DNA from: Auanema rhodensis
Lineage: Eukaryota > Nematoda > Chromadorea > Rhabditida > Rhabditidae
Length of the DNA: 64,000 nt
Assembly (NCBI GenBank): GCA_964057225.1
Contig: OZ059899.1
Location: 12,090,001-12,154,000, forward strand
Reading direction: 5' to 3'
The notes under the pieces: model-generated
Told to the model about the DNA's origin: nothing
The model's database searches: none
Seen by the model: the letters and a program-made list of their open reading frames with translations, nothing else
Part shown: in pieces, positions 25,801-38,430 of the stretch
Position numbering within the stretch: position 1 is the stretch's first letter
Layout of the letters: each line of letters opens with the position of its first letter
Position numbers and translations under genes: made by a program

Positions 25801-28800
25801 ATGTCGATGTTGGTGTAGTAGTTAGTACAGCTCTTTGAGCTTGATCAAATATCTATAAGTATATTTATATATTAATTATGATAATGAAGAAGAAAATTAA
25901 AAATATTTTTTTCTCTTCTTCATCTAAAACCGTACCACCGGTTTCTCTTCCACATCATCATCTCTTCTATTGTAGTATGGTTGAGCAGCAACAGAATGAC
26001 TACGTGGAGGTAGACGTCCCAGTTCATTCATAAGAGCGTTCTAAAAAGAATATACTATAACTACTACTAATAATAATAATAAATACATAAATTTATAATA
26101 TTTTTCCTTCATACATTTTAAATGAAAATTGAACAAAAAAAAAGGAAAGAAAAAGAAGTTAAGGCTCATTTGATGTTTAGCCGACACGGGCATCTACGTG
26201 TTGTAAACAAGTTCTTCACGATGACATTAGCAAAAATTGAGAAAACTGACAATTGCTTAAACATGCCAAGATAACTTTATCGCATATTTTCTAAATGTTA
26301 ACAAAAGAAATTAAAATATTATAAAGAAAGATAGACTGAAAGAGATAGAGGCTGTTTGATTGAAAAAGAAGAAAAAGAATCAATTGTGAACTTTATAATG
26401 ATACCTGTTTTGTCTTCTCAACTTCATCATCCCATTTGGGAGGTTCTGCCTTACGTACAAGATCGTTTGATTGAACAGGTACCTAATATATAATAAATAA
26501 ATAATAATAAATTAAATATATAATGAAAATTCTAAAAATTTACCCGTTGAATATCTTCTGGGTCTACTCTATTAACTTCATCTTCTCTTCGTTCGACAGC
26601 TCGAGAAAACGATGGACGTCGTGGACGTTCAAATGCTTCATTCAGTGCCTTAGCAGACACATAGGAGAAGCATTTAGAAGCTTTGTCATATCTTTAATAT
26701 ATTTATATAAGCATGAATTCTACATGAAAATTTTATTTACCTATCTTTGCCTACCAAATCAGGTTCAATACTTGGAGTAGCGCGTCCAGCTGCCCTTGGG
26801 CTGGGCGGTCGATGGGCTACAACAGGTCGAACTTGAGCTGGAAGGACACCTCTCCTAAAAATAAGAAAATAACGTTATAATTATATTAGTATATTTTTAA
26901 AAGCAAATTCTGTTGTTATTGTTTATTCTCAAAATCCTTACCTTTCAGGCATTTCAATGGGCTCGTCCATGGCTGATGCCGATCGCGGCTTCGGAGGAAC
27001 AGGCGGTGGCATTTTAATGCTATTCTAAAATATATATTTTTTAGTTATAAATATAAATATATATATATATATATTATTTTTGTTGAACAATTATACAAAA
27101 GATAAATAATCAATTGAATCAAATTAAATATTTTAAAAGATATTTCAGGTATCTAAGCACTAGCAAAAGAAACATATGTTCAACGTCAATGGCAAAGCGG
27201 CACCTTTTTTTATTTTCTCATCTGCCGTTTATTCTCATCTTTCAGAGAAAACATTTGGAAATTTTCTTTTCATTTTTTATTGAATAATAATAATTATTAG
27301 AATTATTAATTATTATTATTATTATTATAAAAATATATAATTATACCTTATTTTCACCGTCTAAATGGTTTTGATGGACTTGAGGCTCTTCCTGATCAAT
27401 ATCCGAAGATTTTCTTGCCAGTGGACCAGGGTCCTTCCGAATCTCACTGTATTCAGCCGTGATTGTCGCTTCGTCTAAAAACAAAAAGAATTGATACAAT
27501 ATCATAGAAAAGGCTTAGTGAATAGTTTGAGATGTAGAAGTAAGAGATTCTCTAAATTAATTCTACAGAAGTGAATATTGAGATTATTTATTTATTTATT
27601 TCAAAATGAACAAAAAAAAGAAGTAATAGAATGATAATTAGTATATAACTAGTTAACTATATGTATAATATGTATGGTATCAGTCAAAATAGAATAATAG
27701 ACATTTCTATCCGAAATTGATCTAAGTTTATATAATGACAATATGAAAATGACAAAAAAAAGCTGAAATAGAAAACTAGTTGAATTTCGCGAATCAAAAA
27801 TTAGAAAATCAACAGAAAATAGTGTTTTATTGTAGGATTGATTGGAAGAGGATATAAAGAGAGACAGAGAGGGAAAAGGAGAGACATAGAGTAGGCGGGT
27901 TAAGATAAGTGTAAAGTATATGTGAAAGCATTCAATCAATAAAAGAAATAAAGAAGACGCCTGAGGGAGAAAATAAATAAATATATTTAAAACTTTTCTA
28001 ATTATCATGTTGACGGAGAAGATTAAAAGGAAAACACAAGAAAACATCGATTATGTGTGCTTAAAGCTCATTCAATCTACCGTATATAGAGAAAGGAAAT
28101 TGGAGAAAACCAAAAAAAGCTGATCTTCCAATACAATAAGATATAACTATTATAGTTTATTTATAGTTTTAAACTAATTATGTAACGAAAAAAAAGCTTA
28201 AAAATGAAGTAAATGAGGATAAGAATGGGCATGTGTCTTTCGTAGAGTAGCATATACAGTGTAAAGTACGCCAAACGAATAGATGTTTAGGGTGGGCATA
28301 TGGGAACAAACAGCATCTATGCTGATCGAACCGTTTAGTTTTGCGCTTAGTGCAGTTATTCTAAGTTTAAAAAACGAAAAAAAAAAGATTAATTTGACTA
28401 ATATGTGACTGAGGAAATTAAATGCAAAATACTAATTATAGATAAGAGCGTAAGCAATATTCGTTATACGAGAACAACATCAGACAACAAAATTTTCTCG
28501 TAAGCTATTGGATGGTACAGAACATCAGTGGCCAGAATAACAGCTGCGACCACTAGCTGACAGACGAAGCACCTTCAGTTCTGTTCAGAATGAACCTGAT
28601 CCTCGATCAGCTTATCCCTTTTTTTTCTAATTTTATTAATTTCAGTTTGGCACGACTGAATATGATAAACAAACAAGCAATTATAGTAAATGAATTAAAT
28701 ATTAAGGAAAACTAACAATGATCAAGATAATGATGGATAATGAGAACGGAATATAATACGAAATGATTGAACTAACCTTCAGGATTAGGAAAGTAATCAT

Positions 28801-31800
28801 AGCTGTTAACTCTGCTTGCTTCTGTTAACAACTTTCCCGAATTAGTTGATTTTGTTGTTGGTGGATCCAATGACAACGATATATCTAACACAGCTCGATT
28901 ATCTACAGATGGATCTGAAACATGAAAAAATGAATATTCAAATTATAAATTATTATAATTATATGATATACCGGCAAAAATAAGATCTAATTCCTCTTTA
29001 TGGAATGTTATTGATAAGGAACGACCATCAAAACTAAGAGCACATGTATTAATTTGACAAAGAAAGAAATCTTTGCGATTTCCATCTCTTAAAAATGAAA
29101 ATATGATGAATTATGAAGAAAATATAAATAAGAGACTTATGTAATTGGCATTTTAACAAGATATCACCACGAACACTAAGCTCTCCTTCAATATCCCATT
29201 TCGATTCTTTCTTAACTGATCTAAAAAAAAATTATAAGATATTATATTTCTCTATATCTATATGTATATATATATATATACATAAATATTATAATATATA
29301 ATGAAATATTAAAAGCCTTACTTGGGTAAAGTTTCATAAACTGGACGTAATCTTTCATAGATTTTGAGCGATAAAGTATTTCCTTGAAAATGAGATAATG
29401 AAACACGATGCAAATAAAGTGGTGTTGAATTGACCCGTAATTTGCCAGATAATAAATTAGTAAAATATGATATATATCTGAAATAAAGCATATTTAGTTA
29501 TAATAAAGTGTTTTTTGTTTGTTTTTTGTTTCAAAAAGTTTAATAGTAATAAGATTTAATAAAGGTTAAATTATACCTTCTATGACTGGGCTGGCAAAAG
29601 CCACCTATATATGTATCAGCATATCGCTGCATATTAAACCTATCTTCGATGGAATCATCACTAAAATAATAAAATATATATTTTAAGAAATGATTAACTT
29701 ATATAGTAAATTGAATTAAAAACTTATGATATAACATAAATAACATACTTAGAGCAAATGACATTATAATGCATGAATGCTGAAATAATCATTGCAGCTC
29801 GACTTCGATCTCCCTTAATTTAACATTTAAAAAATTGATATTATAGTTATTATAACTAACTTTACAATGAATAACTGCTACATTGGTTGGATCTTGTTGA
29901 AGCCATTGCTCTAACTGCTTACAAATAGCACATAATCTATCCAAAGGTGATACTAAACCAGCTGGCCAACCACAATCTTCAGCATTTAACTGCCGACTAA
30001 TATCAATTCGTTTTCTAGATACTGACCACACCTAATTAATTATATTAATTATAATTATAATATTATAAATAAATTAAAATACTTTGTAATGAAGAAAATG
30101 TTTAGCTTTAAGAGTCAATATTGCAGTTTGGAGTGAATCCAAATATGCACTTTCCGTACCATCATCAGGAGAAGTAAGAACTGAATAAAGTATAGTTAAA
30201 ATAGAAAATTTATATAAAAATAATAAAAAAGTTCAACCGCTCATTCCAAGAAATTTAAATTATAAATGAATATGTGATGAAGTTTACATGTTACACGTAA
30301 CACGTAACACGTAACACGTAACACATCATATTCAATATGCTAATTACTAATGCTAACTATACTATATCAAAACATTATAATAAGAAATTATATTATATAA
30401 TTTAATAAATAATATTATAAAATAACAATTACCTAATAATCTTGACGTAATATACTGTAATAATAGTCCTTCTTGAACAGGCTCTCTGGACATACGAGCC
30501 GCCTGTAATAAGAATGATTCAAATTTAAAATATACAAATAGTATCCAAAAATAATAATAATATCAAATAATGATTGAACTTTAGATGTATAGTTATTCTA
30601 TCAATAGTTGGTGCAAATACTACTACTGCAGTATCATGGCGGAACAATGGAAAACGTTTGATTTTCCTCAAGTTTTGCCATAATCGTATGACACAGGCAA
30701 TGAAAGATATGGAGCAAAGAAGAAACAGCTATTGAGGCTAAAGATAAGTTTGAAAAACACAAGTGTTATTCTTTTTGGAAAAGAGCTTTTGGACCACCAT
30801 AGCAAAGACATTAGTTAAAGCGAAAAGCCTAAACTGAATCGTGGATATCAAATAACGATGTAAGGCCAAGAAAGCAGAGGCCTTAAGGCAAAAGAGAGAA
30901 CGATAGAGTCCAGAAAAAGGAAAAGCTGAAAAGGAAAGGAAGGAAAAAAGAAGAGAGATGAGAAAGAAAGTGAGAGAGAAAGAGAGAGAGCTTTAGAAAG
31001 TTTGTGCCTTCCTCTAAAAACAGACGAAACTTGAAACAACAATACATAAAACATGCTCTTCTAAGTTAGTTATGTGCAAAAATTAGAATTAAAGTTAGAT
31101 TTCAATGTAATACGAGAAGTGTTTATAAGTTTATTATATAAATAAAAGAACCGACGAGGTTTTGGAATCAAAAAAAGGATATTTTTGAGTTTGGAAGCTT
31201 TGCATCTAATCTCTTCAAGTTTGATATTGCGTTTTGATGGGAAATACTCAAAAATTGGTTGAAATAACTAGTAACAATACACACATAGATATATAACTTT
31301 ATACATATAGTTATATATAAATTCAAAATATAACATATTTACATTTAAGTTTCTAGATAACTATGTAATATATGCTTTCCAGTATGAAGTGAATTATTTT
31401 CCCATAAAAAACTCGAATAAAACTTCGAATTTGCAAAAAAAAATTAATGTTGCAATACATTGGTATTGGGTGTGCTTCACATCTTATACTTGTCAAGTTG
31501 GAAGAATTCTCCAGAGACATTTTATAGTCTTTCCTTGTTTCGTTCATTATTCTTCTTTATATTCATTCAAAAAAGTTCATCTCTTTTCAAATATTGCCGA
31601 AAAAACACAGCTCAAATCTAATGCTATGAGGATATAGAGAGAGAGAGAGAGAGAATAGTGCTTGAAGATTCTTTTTTAAAACTCAGGAAGTTGAGCGTTT
31701 GATCGAAAAAGAATAATAGTAGAGTTGGATATAAAGACAAAGAGCCGATTTGACTTGTCGTTTCAAGGAATCGGCTGGTCAGACCAATACTCTCAATTTA

Positions 31801-34435
31801 ATCCCCCCTTTCTCTTTTGAATTTGTTAAAGCAAAAACATGTTTCATGCTGATAAATTTCCGTTGTCTTCTCGGAAATTTTGTTTAGTAAATGATAGAAG
31901 AAATTCAAAAAAGAAATTATTTAGAAAAAAAGGTTAAAAAATGACTATGTGTAGGTAACAAACGTGAAAAAACGATGAAAAATCGAATAAATTGAATAAA
32001 CCCTTACCGGCGCAACATTGGCATTAGTGTCTTCTTTCTCTGCCATATCATATATACCATCATTTTTCTGAAATCAATCAATTACATTGCTATATATGTA
32101 TTATAATCTCTTCTTTTAATTAAATATATTAATTGATAATTATATTTTAATAATAGTTAAATATTCTTTTATTTAATTCTTTAAGAACATGTATAGTCAT
32201 GTGTGTGTGTGTGTGTGTAAGAGAAGTTGAAAGTTTGAACAATTAAAGTTCACAAATTACAATGATAAAAGATATTTTAATAAGAAACAAAAATTAATCG
32301 AATGAAAATCTTTTTTTTTTCTCCAAAAAAAAGTTTAAAAAGATTCTTTTGTAAGAAACTTTAAACGATTATCAAAGTTGCTTATATTGACTGTATGTTC
32401 ATGTTAATATGTTTTATGTTTATGGAAAAGTTAAATTTTAATATAATTTTTCTGTTTTTTGTTTGTTTGTTTGTTTATTCTTTTCATTTTATTAATTAGT
32501 TATTATATTTTAGATTATGTATAGATGAACTGTTGAATTGAAGTTTAGAAACAGAAGAGGTGATGAATGGTAGGATCGTGCTGGACTCCTTTTGTTTCTG
32601 TTGTAATGACTTAAAGGAGACTCTTGATATTTGCAAAGCAAATATGCGACAAGATGAACGATGAAATGATGAAAATTGAATAAGAAGAAGCTGGACATTT
32701 GTTTTGAAAAGGAAAAGAAACACATAGAAACATCATGTCTTCCATTTTATTTTTCACATTTGTCCAACATCACGCTTTTAAAGTTGCTAATGATAGTTAG
32801 ATATGATGCAACTAAATATTTTTGCTATATTTGGAAATCTTCGTAAACAACATGTATTCGTGTAAACACCAAAGAAAATCTTCCTTAATCTCGAGAATTA
32901 TCCAATACAAGCAAGGTCAAAAGCAGAGCTGGTCGAATGGGGATTGAAGAAAAGATGACAAAATCGGATTAACACTTTAATTTGATGTTAGATCAGAATA
33001 ATAGATACGAAGTATATGTATATACTTCTTGAAAACTCATAATCATTTTTCAATATGAGCAGAAAAAATAAGAAAATTTTATGGTTTTAATCCAAAAACT
33101 CACATTAATATCAAGAAGATTATTCATATTTAGCATGAAAGTAACGTTTATTTGGAAGTTTGTCGGAGGAATATGTTCCAAAATGTGAATTTCTATGCCG
33201 AATAATGCATTTCCGATATGCCTCATCAGGTTGCTTTCTTCAATCAACCAAATTCGATTACCATATAAGATTTAGGCATTTATGGCTTGTTTGTATTAAT
33301 CATAACGAAACATATTTTAAACAAATAAGTTGGAATAGTTAAGGTTTTTTCGAACATTTTCTCATAATCTGTTTAATTACGATCATGATTCTCACACTTG
33401 AAAATCAGTGTGTTAAACAGTTCTATCCGTATTTGCACGAACAATTCAGATTTTCGTAGCTTTTCAAGAGATTTCTTCAATCAGTCTCTTTCTTTGTGTT
33501 TTTTTAACTCTATTTTCAGATACGCTATTGCTTAAAAAAGGCTGCAATGTTGATTTTAAATGTTTTAACAGTAGCTAAGTTGCAGAACGAATTTCAAATT
33601 TTGTACAAGCCAATCAATATATTAAATGATTATACATAGTAGATATGTTTCAAGAAAGATAGTTTTAAATTTGTTCAAAGAATTAAAGTTCTGATAGAAG
33701 TGTTAGATGTTAGATGATGATACTTCTTGTTACATCTCTCATTGAATGTGCAAGGTCAAAATACTAATTGTGGACGAATAGGAAGATGTAATTAAGAACA
33801 TTTTCAATCACAAAGATAGGTCAATCTTTAATTTCATTTTCACACATAAATTATCACATCGACTTTTTTTTTTTATTTCTTTTCTAATTTTCAAGAAATT
33901 AAGTACATTGTAGTGGAAACATCACTTTTACTTCTACATAACTAGGATGTTAACACATGTTTTTTCTTCCGATTTTAGTCAAAATTTCAAAATGTTTTCA
34001 TCAATAGGTTGCAAAATCTGGAATGAGAGTTTCGAGAAGTCAAAATAAAAGGTAGTACATGTGACATCTGTTGTCCAAAATCTTTGCAAACAAAAAGCTT
34101 TTGTTTCTAAGGTCATAGGCTTTGCTACTAGCATGTCACATCTTCAAATCTTTCAAAACCTTTTTTTAAAAATTTTTTTAAAAAAAGAAAGAGAAGAAAT
34201 GTGATGTGAATTGCAAGTAAAATAAAACTAGAAGTCAAAAAAACTAATCATAACAACTATTTTCGTTTACGTCTTCTATATCAAAAACTAAAAAAACTAT
34301 ACTAAAAAAATAATTTCAAAATTAATGTGAGATAAAGGATGAAAAAAATTTAAAAAAATAGAAAAATAGGAAAAGTACAAAAAGATTTCTCACCTCTGAC
34401 CGTTTCGCAGGTCGAAAACACATCAGTTTAGCCAT
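16862..34435 (-). CDS. tns-1: Tensin, long form (PTEN-like phosphatase, C2, SH2 and PTB domains)
   Basis: Focal-adhesion adaptor linking integrin tails to actin. Thirty-seven phase-consistent exons give 1,311 residues. The first coding exon is 34435-34394 ([14 protein letters not shown]); the next are 32067-32008, 30502-30433, 30180-30083, 30031-29861 and 29813-29749, and the last are 17436-17303, 17254-17145, 17099-17021 and 16972-16862. Residues about 60-230 are the PTEN-like domain with GWPAGL (112-114 is WPA) and the P-loop HCKGDRSR (145-152). A C2 domain follows to about 350 ([21 protein letters not shown]). A long Pro/Ser-rich region holds PPPVPPKPR and [11 protein letters not shown]2 ([24 protein letters not shown]) and PTB (VNFINKVML at the end) close the protein. 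Introns range from 48 bases to 2.3 kb. The catalytic Cys and Arg are kept but the WPD Asp is Ala. Confidence 0.93.
21992..22412 (-). CDS. tns-1: Alternative first coding exon for a short SH2-PTB tensin isoform
   Basis: The ATG at 22412 opens 140 codons ([20 protein letters not shown]...) rich in Ser, Thr, Pro and Glu, ending at a GT donor in phase 1. That phase is exactly what the SH2 exon at 21680 needs, and the upstream exon of the long form (23662-23601) also ends in phase 1. Splicing this exon to 21680-16862 gives a 429-residue protein with only the SH2 and PTB domains, like Drosophila blistery. No good acceptor precedes it, which fits a first exon with its own promoter. A CCGCCC box lies at about 22686, some 270 bases upstream. 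Confidence 0.65.
22413..22745 (-). promoter_or_regulatory. Probable internal promoter of the short tensin isoform
   Basis: Upstream (minus strand) of the short-form ATG the sequence is less AT-rich than its surroundings and contains a CTCCGCCCACA motif at 22684-22694. An almost identical box (TCCGCCCAC on the minus strand, 34611-34619) lies about 180 bases upstream of the long-form start codon. Shared boxes at both tensin starts suggest the same factor acts at both promoters. No transcription start is visible directly. Confidence 0.35.
30293..30324. repeat. Tandem heptamer ACACGTA, about 4.6 copies
   Basis: Perfect tandem copies of acacgta lie in the tensin intron between exons 30433 and 30180. 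The unit contains the E-box-like half CACGTA. It is the only perfect short tandem repeat in the window with mixed base content; the others are di- or tetranucleotide runs. Confidence 0.8.
31638..31654. repeat. GA microsatellite
   Basis: A short perfect (GA)n run lies in tensin intron 2. It is ordinary simple sequence. Confidence 0.7.
32201..32218. repeat. GT microsatellite
   Basis: A perfect (GT)n run of about nine units lies in tensin intron 1, just upstream (minus strand) of exon 32067-32008. Confidence 0.8.
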
Positions 34436-35348
34436 GTTGGCTATTGTGTCAGTTATGAATATAGGAAATAGAGTAAGTTGAATACAATAAATAAGTTGGC
34501 AACAATCGATGAAAAAATATTTTATAAACTGTTGTACAGTTGAATAGGCGATGAAGAAGCCGAAGTTGACTAAGGAGAACAAGAAGAATTCAGTGAAGAT
34601 GATAGATTGAAGTGGGCGGATCAGCAGCAGCAAACTGATGAGGAGCAGAAGATGAAGAAGACGACGACGATGAAGCTTGTTTTTGTGCTGCTGCGTGGAT
34701 TGTGCATGATGATTTCTGTACTGTAAATCTGGTGAGGAGCTAGTTAGCACCAGCTGATAGTGACCTCTACCAGCAAAATAGGTTGTCACGCCCTTCGTGA
34801 TGCCGTTCAAAATATATTCAAATGGATAAAGTTCCTACAGCTAGTTTCAATCAATTTGACATTCAATCACTGTAGGTTTGATGAGCCTCGTTTATTTGAT
34901 TGTAACTTGTAGAGAATAGATAGATGAAAAATGGGTTTTGAGTGGAATATGGGGGGAAGTTGAGAGATGAAACCTCAATATACTCCTGAAAATAAAAGAA
35001 AAAAGTTATTAAAACACTGTAATTATAACATAAAACATATATATTATGTATAGAATAAGTTTAAAGAAACAAATATGAATATAACATTTATAAAGTTTGA
35101 CAGAATTGATAGAATTAGATTATTTTTGACAGATTACAGCTGTGTTTCACTATATCTTAAGCCAGTATGTTGACTGAAAAAGGAAGAAATAGCTGATATT
35201 GCCTTGAAAAAGGGATGAAGATAAAGGCGATTGACATCTGGAAAACTGTCATGATGCAATCACACACAGCTTGCCAAGTCCACAAATCAGATGGCTTTCC
35301 GTTAGTGCCAACCATACGCTGTTATGTACATGGTAAAAGGCATATGGA

Positions 35349-35351
<3 letters not shown>

Positions 35352-35387
<36 letters not shown>
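35352..35387. repeat. AT microsatellite
   Basis: A perfect (AT)n run of roughly 18 units in intergenic sequence. Shorter AT runs occur at 37017-37031, 37775-37796 and 45031-45058; the last of these is inside an EF-Tu intron. Confidence 0.85.
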
Positions 35388-35389
<2 letters not shown>

Positions 35390-36786
35390 GAGAAATATAG
35401 ATCGATAGATATATATTTAATCCATTTGAAACAGAAAGAGAACGTAAGAAACTCAAATATGTTGTATGTTTAAGGAAATGAAGCACGAAACAATATGAAA
35501 CACTGCCGCAAGAGCACTGAATGGTGTGATCAGATGATGAGTGGATTTAGACAAATTTCTACGATCAAAGAAAATATTTATTTGATTTAAACTTATAAAT
35601 TAAAAAATTATAGTTATAATTACAAATTGAATGCGAATATGAGCTTTAGTTAGTAAAAGAATCTATAGCTTTCATTTTAAATTTGTATGAACGTTGTAGT
35701 GAGTGAGCAGCTAAGCAAACATCGTCATAATCTTCAGAAGAAACATGTGAAATTGCATTAGTTGATCGTTTTTTAAACAATATCTTAATAAATTAATTTA
35801 AAAATGCTAAAGCAACTTAATTATAATTTGTTGTTTAAATTAGACGAAGAGGAGTGTTGGGGTGGGAGGTTGGTAGGGTTGTGATGGCTCGATGTTGACA
35901 CTGACACTTAGCCTCTTTCTGTCTCTTTAGAGCAAAGACTTATATGTTTGAGGTAATGACAAGTAACGTGAGTCTATGTGATTTTCTTTCTCTCAATCTC
36001 CCTCTTCTCTCTGGTCCGTACCCCAGGGTTCGGCTTTCCTTTTGTGAGATATTTTACGTTTCTCGAGAAGAAAGACATATCTCTACTACTTCCATATGCG
36101 GTTGAATGAATGTAATAAAAACTCGAAAGGACATACGGTTTTTGACAAATACCGCATAGTTAATATATGGACTAGTGATTTAATTCATTAGAAATAACAT
36201 TTTATTGTTTTTTATCATCTAGTCTCAAGTGCATCTCATAGATAGCTATTAATTTGTCGTTCTTTTAGTTGAGTTTTCACTATGCCGTCAAAGGAACAAT
36301 TGGATACATATCATTGAATATCGCTAATTATATGGTATAGTAATGAAAAGAATGTTACATTACATGTATTAATCAAAGATTTTTTATAGAAAAATAGAAA
36401 AATAGATAATATATAAGTTTTAATATGAACATTAAAGTAAAATATATGATTTTGGAGATGAAAATTTTAATAAAAACACCATATTATATGTAATAACTAA
36501 CTATATATTAAGATAATTATGAAAAATGGTGTACTTAATCGTGTTGAGAAGCTTATATAGAGCAAAGAAAGTTGTGCTCTAGCTACAGCACAACATACAA
36601 TTCGACATCTGAATGAAACTAAACGGTTATTATATCTTACGAGACGCAAAAGAAAGGAACTTTGGTGGAACAGAAGGAGGAAAGGATTAAGGCCTGAGGA
36701 GAAGAGCCAACAAAGGTCGAACTAACCATAAAGAGTGAGAGATTTAAATAGAACAAGGGAGTGAGAGAAAAGAATGAGCGAGAGTA

Positions 36787-36814
36787 TGAGTGAGTGAGTG
36801 AGTGAGTGAGTGAG
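36787..36814. repeat. TGAG tetranucleotide repeat, 7 copies
   Basis: A perfect (TGAG)7 array preceded by imperfect GAG-rich sequence from about 36765. It is intergenic simple sequence. Confidence 0.85.
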
Positions 36815-38430
36815 ATATTATAACTAAGAAATGACTTTAAAGAATATAAATGATATAAAATGAGTAAAATATATAATACTATAAATTTAAATAAGAATGA
36901 ATGTGAATAGTGATGACATTCGTCAAATAGTGAAATGAAATTTCATATGGAATTGTATAGAAAAAGTCATCAATTTACGGGCATTTCATAATATTACCTA
37001 AAGAGTTTTTAAGGTATATATATATATATAGGATGATGACAAGTGAATAACATAAAAATGAATAAGTATAAGATATAAAGTATTCAAATGAAACTACTTC
37101 CATAAATATCAGAAGAATATATAAATGTTTTCATGTCAAACACTAAAGCATCATGGTATGGTTTGATTTAGATATTAAATAAAAGTAGAAAGAGCACCGC
37201 TATGCTATTCTTTATGCTCAATGAGCCAACACTCACAGCTCACAAACTGCCAATTTTACTTATTTTTGTTCGAAATGTCATCAATAAGAAATAGCTTCAT
37301 TGCAAATAACGTAATACTTGGATAGATTTGAGATTTCCAATATTGCACATGTCTCTGTCTAATGTGAGCAGCTAGTTCACCTCATTTTTCGAATACAAAG
37401 CTAAAATAAGAAGTTTCATATGTAAAAAGATTGTTTATTTAAATAGTTTATTTGAAATAGATATATGGATTATAATAGTATTATGCTCATGATTTGTCTC
37501 TTACTTAGTTATATTAGAAATAAATTAAAAATAATAAGTGTTTAGTCTTGTATTGAGCTAATCAATCTAGATACATGTTCTACAAATACTTTCAGCTAAA
37601 AAGAAATGAAACACATCGTTTTCTAATCCATGGGCTTTAAAAAAATCGAAACTACTAGTAGGGTCTTTGAGCAATTAGAGATATTTATGTATTATAAGGA
37701 TAAAAAATGATTTACACAACAACCTCAGAGAAAAATATAGAAAGTAGGGAAGTAATAAGTAATAAGTACTAAGAATATATATATATATATATATATTCAT
37801 ATAATATGATTAAATAAGTAAAAGATATCATTATATACTTCGATCGTAAAGATAACAGTTTTTAGGTTTTATATTATACATATCATAATAATAATAATAA
37901 TAATAATTAAATCAATAAACTTTCTAATAATAAATATAAATAACTAATCAATATTCATCAGTTATTTTTCTTTTTCTTATTAAACAAAGGATTAAAGTAC
38001 ATTTGAACTGATAAAAACATGGATTAAAACAAAGATGATGGTCTTGAGGCTTTACGTCAAATAGCATAAGCTCGCGCGAGTATTACTTATGGTTATAGTT
38101 AGTATATTAATTTATTTTCAAAATAAAAGTTATATGTGTTAATTAAAAAAAGAAAAATAAATTAATTATTTGAATATTTATTATAAAATTATAAAAAATA
38201 ATTGTCATTGTTTAGATGAAAATATGATTACACATGATACATACTATACATAAATACATAAATCTACAAATTATGAAGCGTAATGAGAATAAATGAGGAT
38301 TTTTTTGTTTTGAATAAATGTATTATAAGAATAAGAAGAATATTAATAAACAACCATGACTTATACATAAGAAAAATGGCAAAATAATAACGTTTTAAGC
38401 AGTAAAATAAACGATGAGGCAACAGTAATA

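Larger units (their letters stand above)
34436..38430. other. Tensin upstream region and repeat-rich spacer
   Basis: About 4 kb between the tensin start and the 3' end of the next minus-strand gene. The part nearest tensin (34550-34800) is GC-richer and contains a CCGCCC box (minus strand) at about 34612, so the promoter or 5' UTR probably lies here. The long minus-strand frame covering 34322-34810 is this leader read through into exon 1, not a separate protein. The rest is AT-rich with microsatellites: AT at 35352-35387, TGAG x7 at 36787-36814, AT at 37017-37031 and 37775-37796, and ATA at 37885-37907. No gene seen. Confidence 0.5.

Noticed and set aside
27649-28047. 132-codon minus-strand ORF
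   Set aside because: Phe/Ile/Ser-rich translation of AT-rich tensin intron sequence between exons 28777 and 27474; no splice sites in frame.
34322-34810. 162-codon minus-strand ORF
   Set aside because: It is the tensin 5' leader read in frame through the first coding exon and into intron 1. The real start is the inner ATG at 34435, supported by the downstream splice phase.
36787-36814. CRISPR-like array
   Set aside because: Direct repeats in the window are microsatellites without spacers; the gene content is animal.
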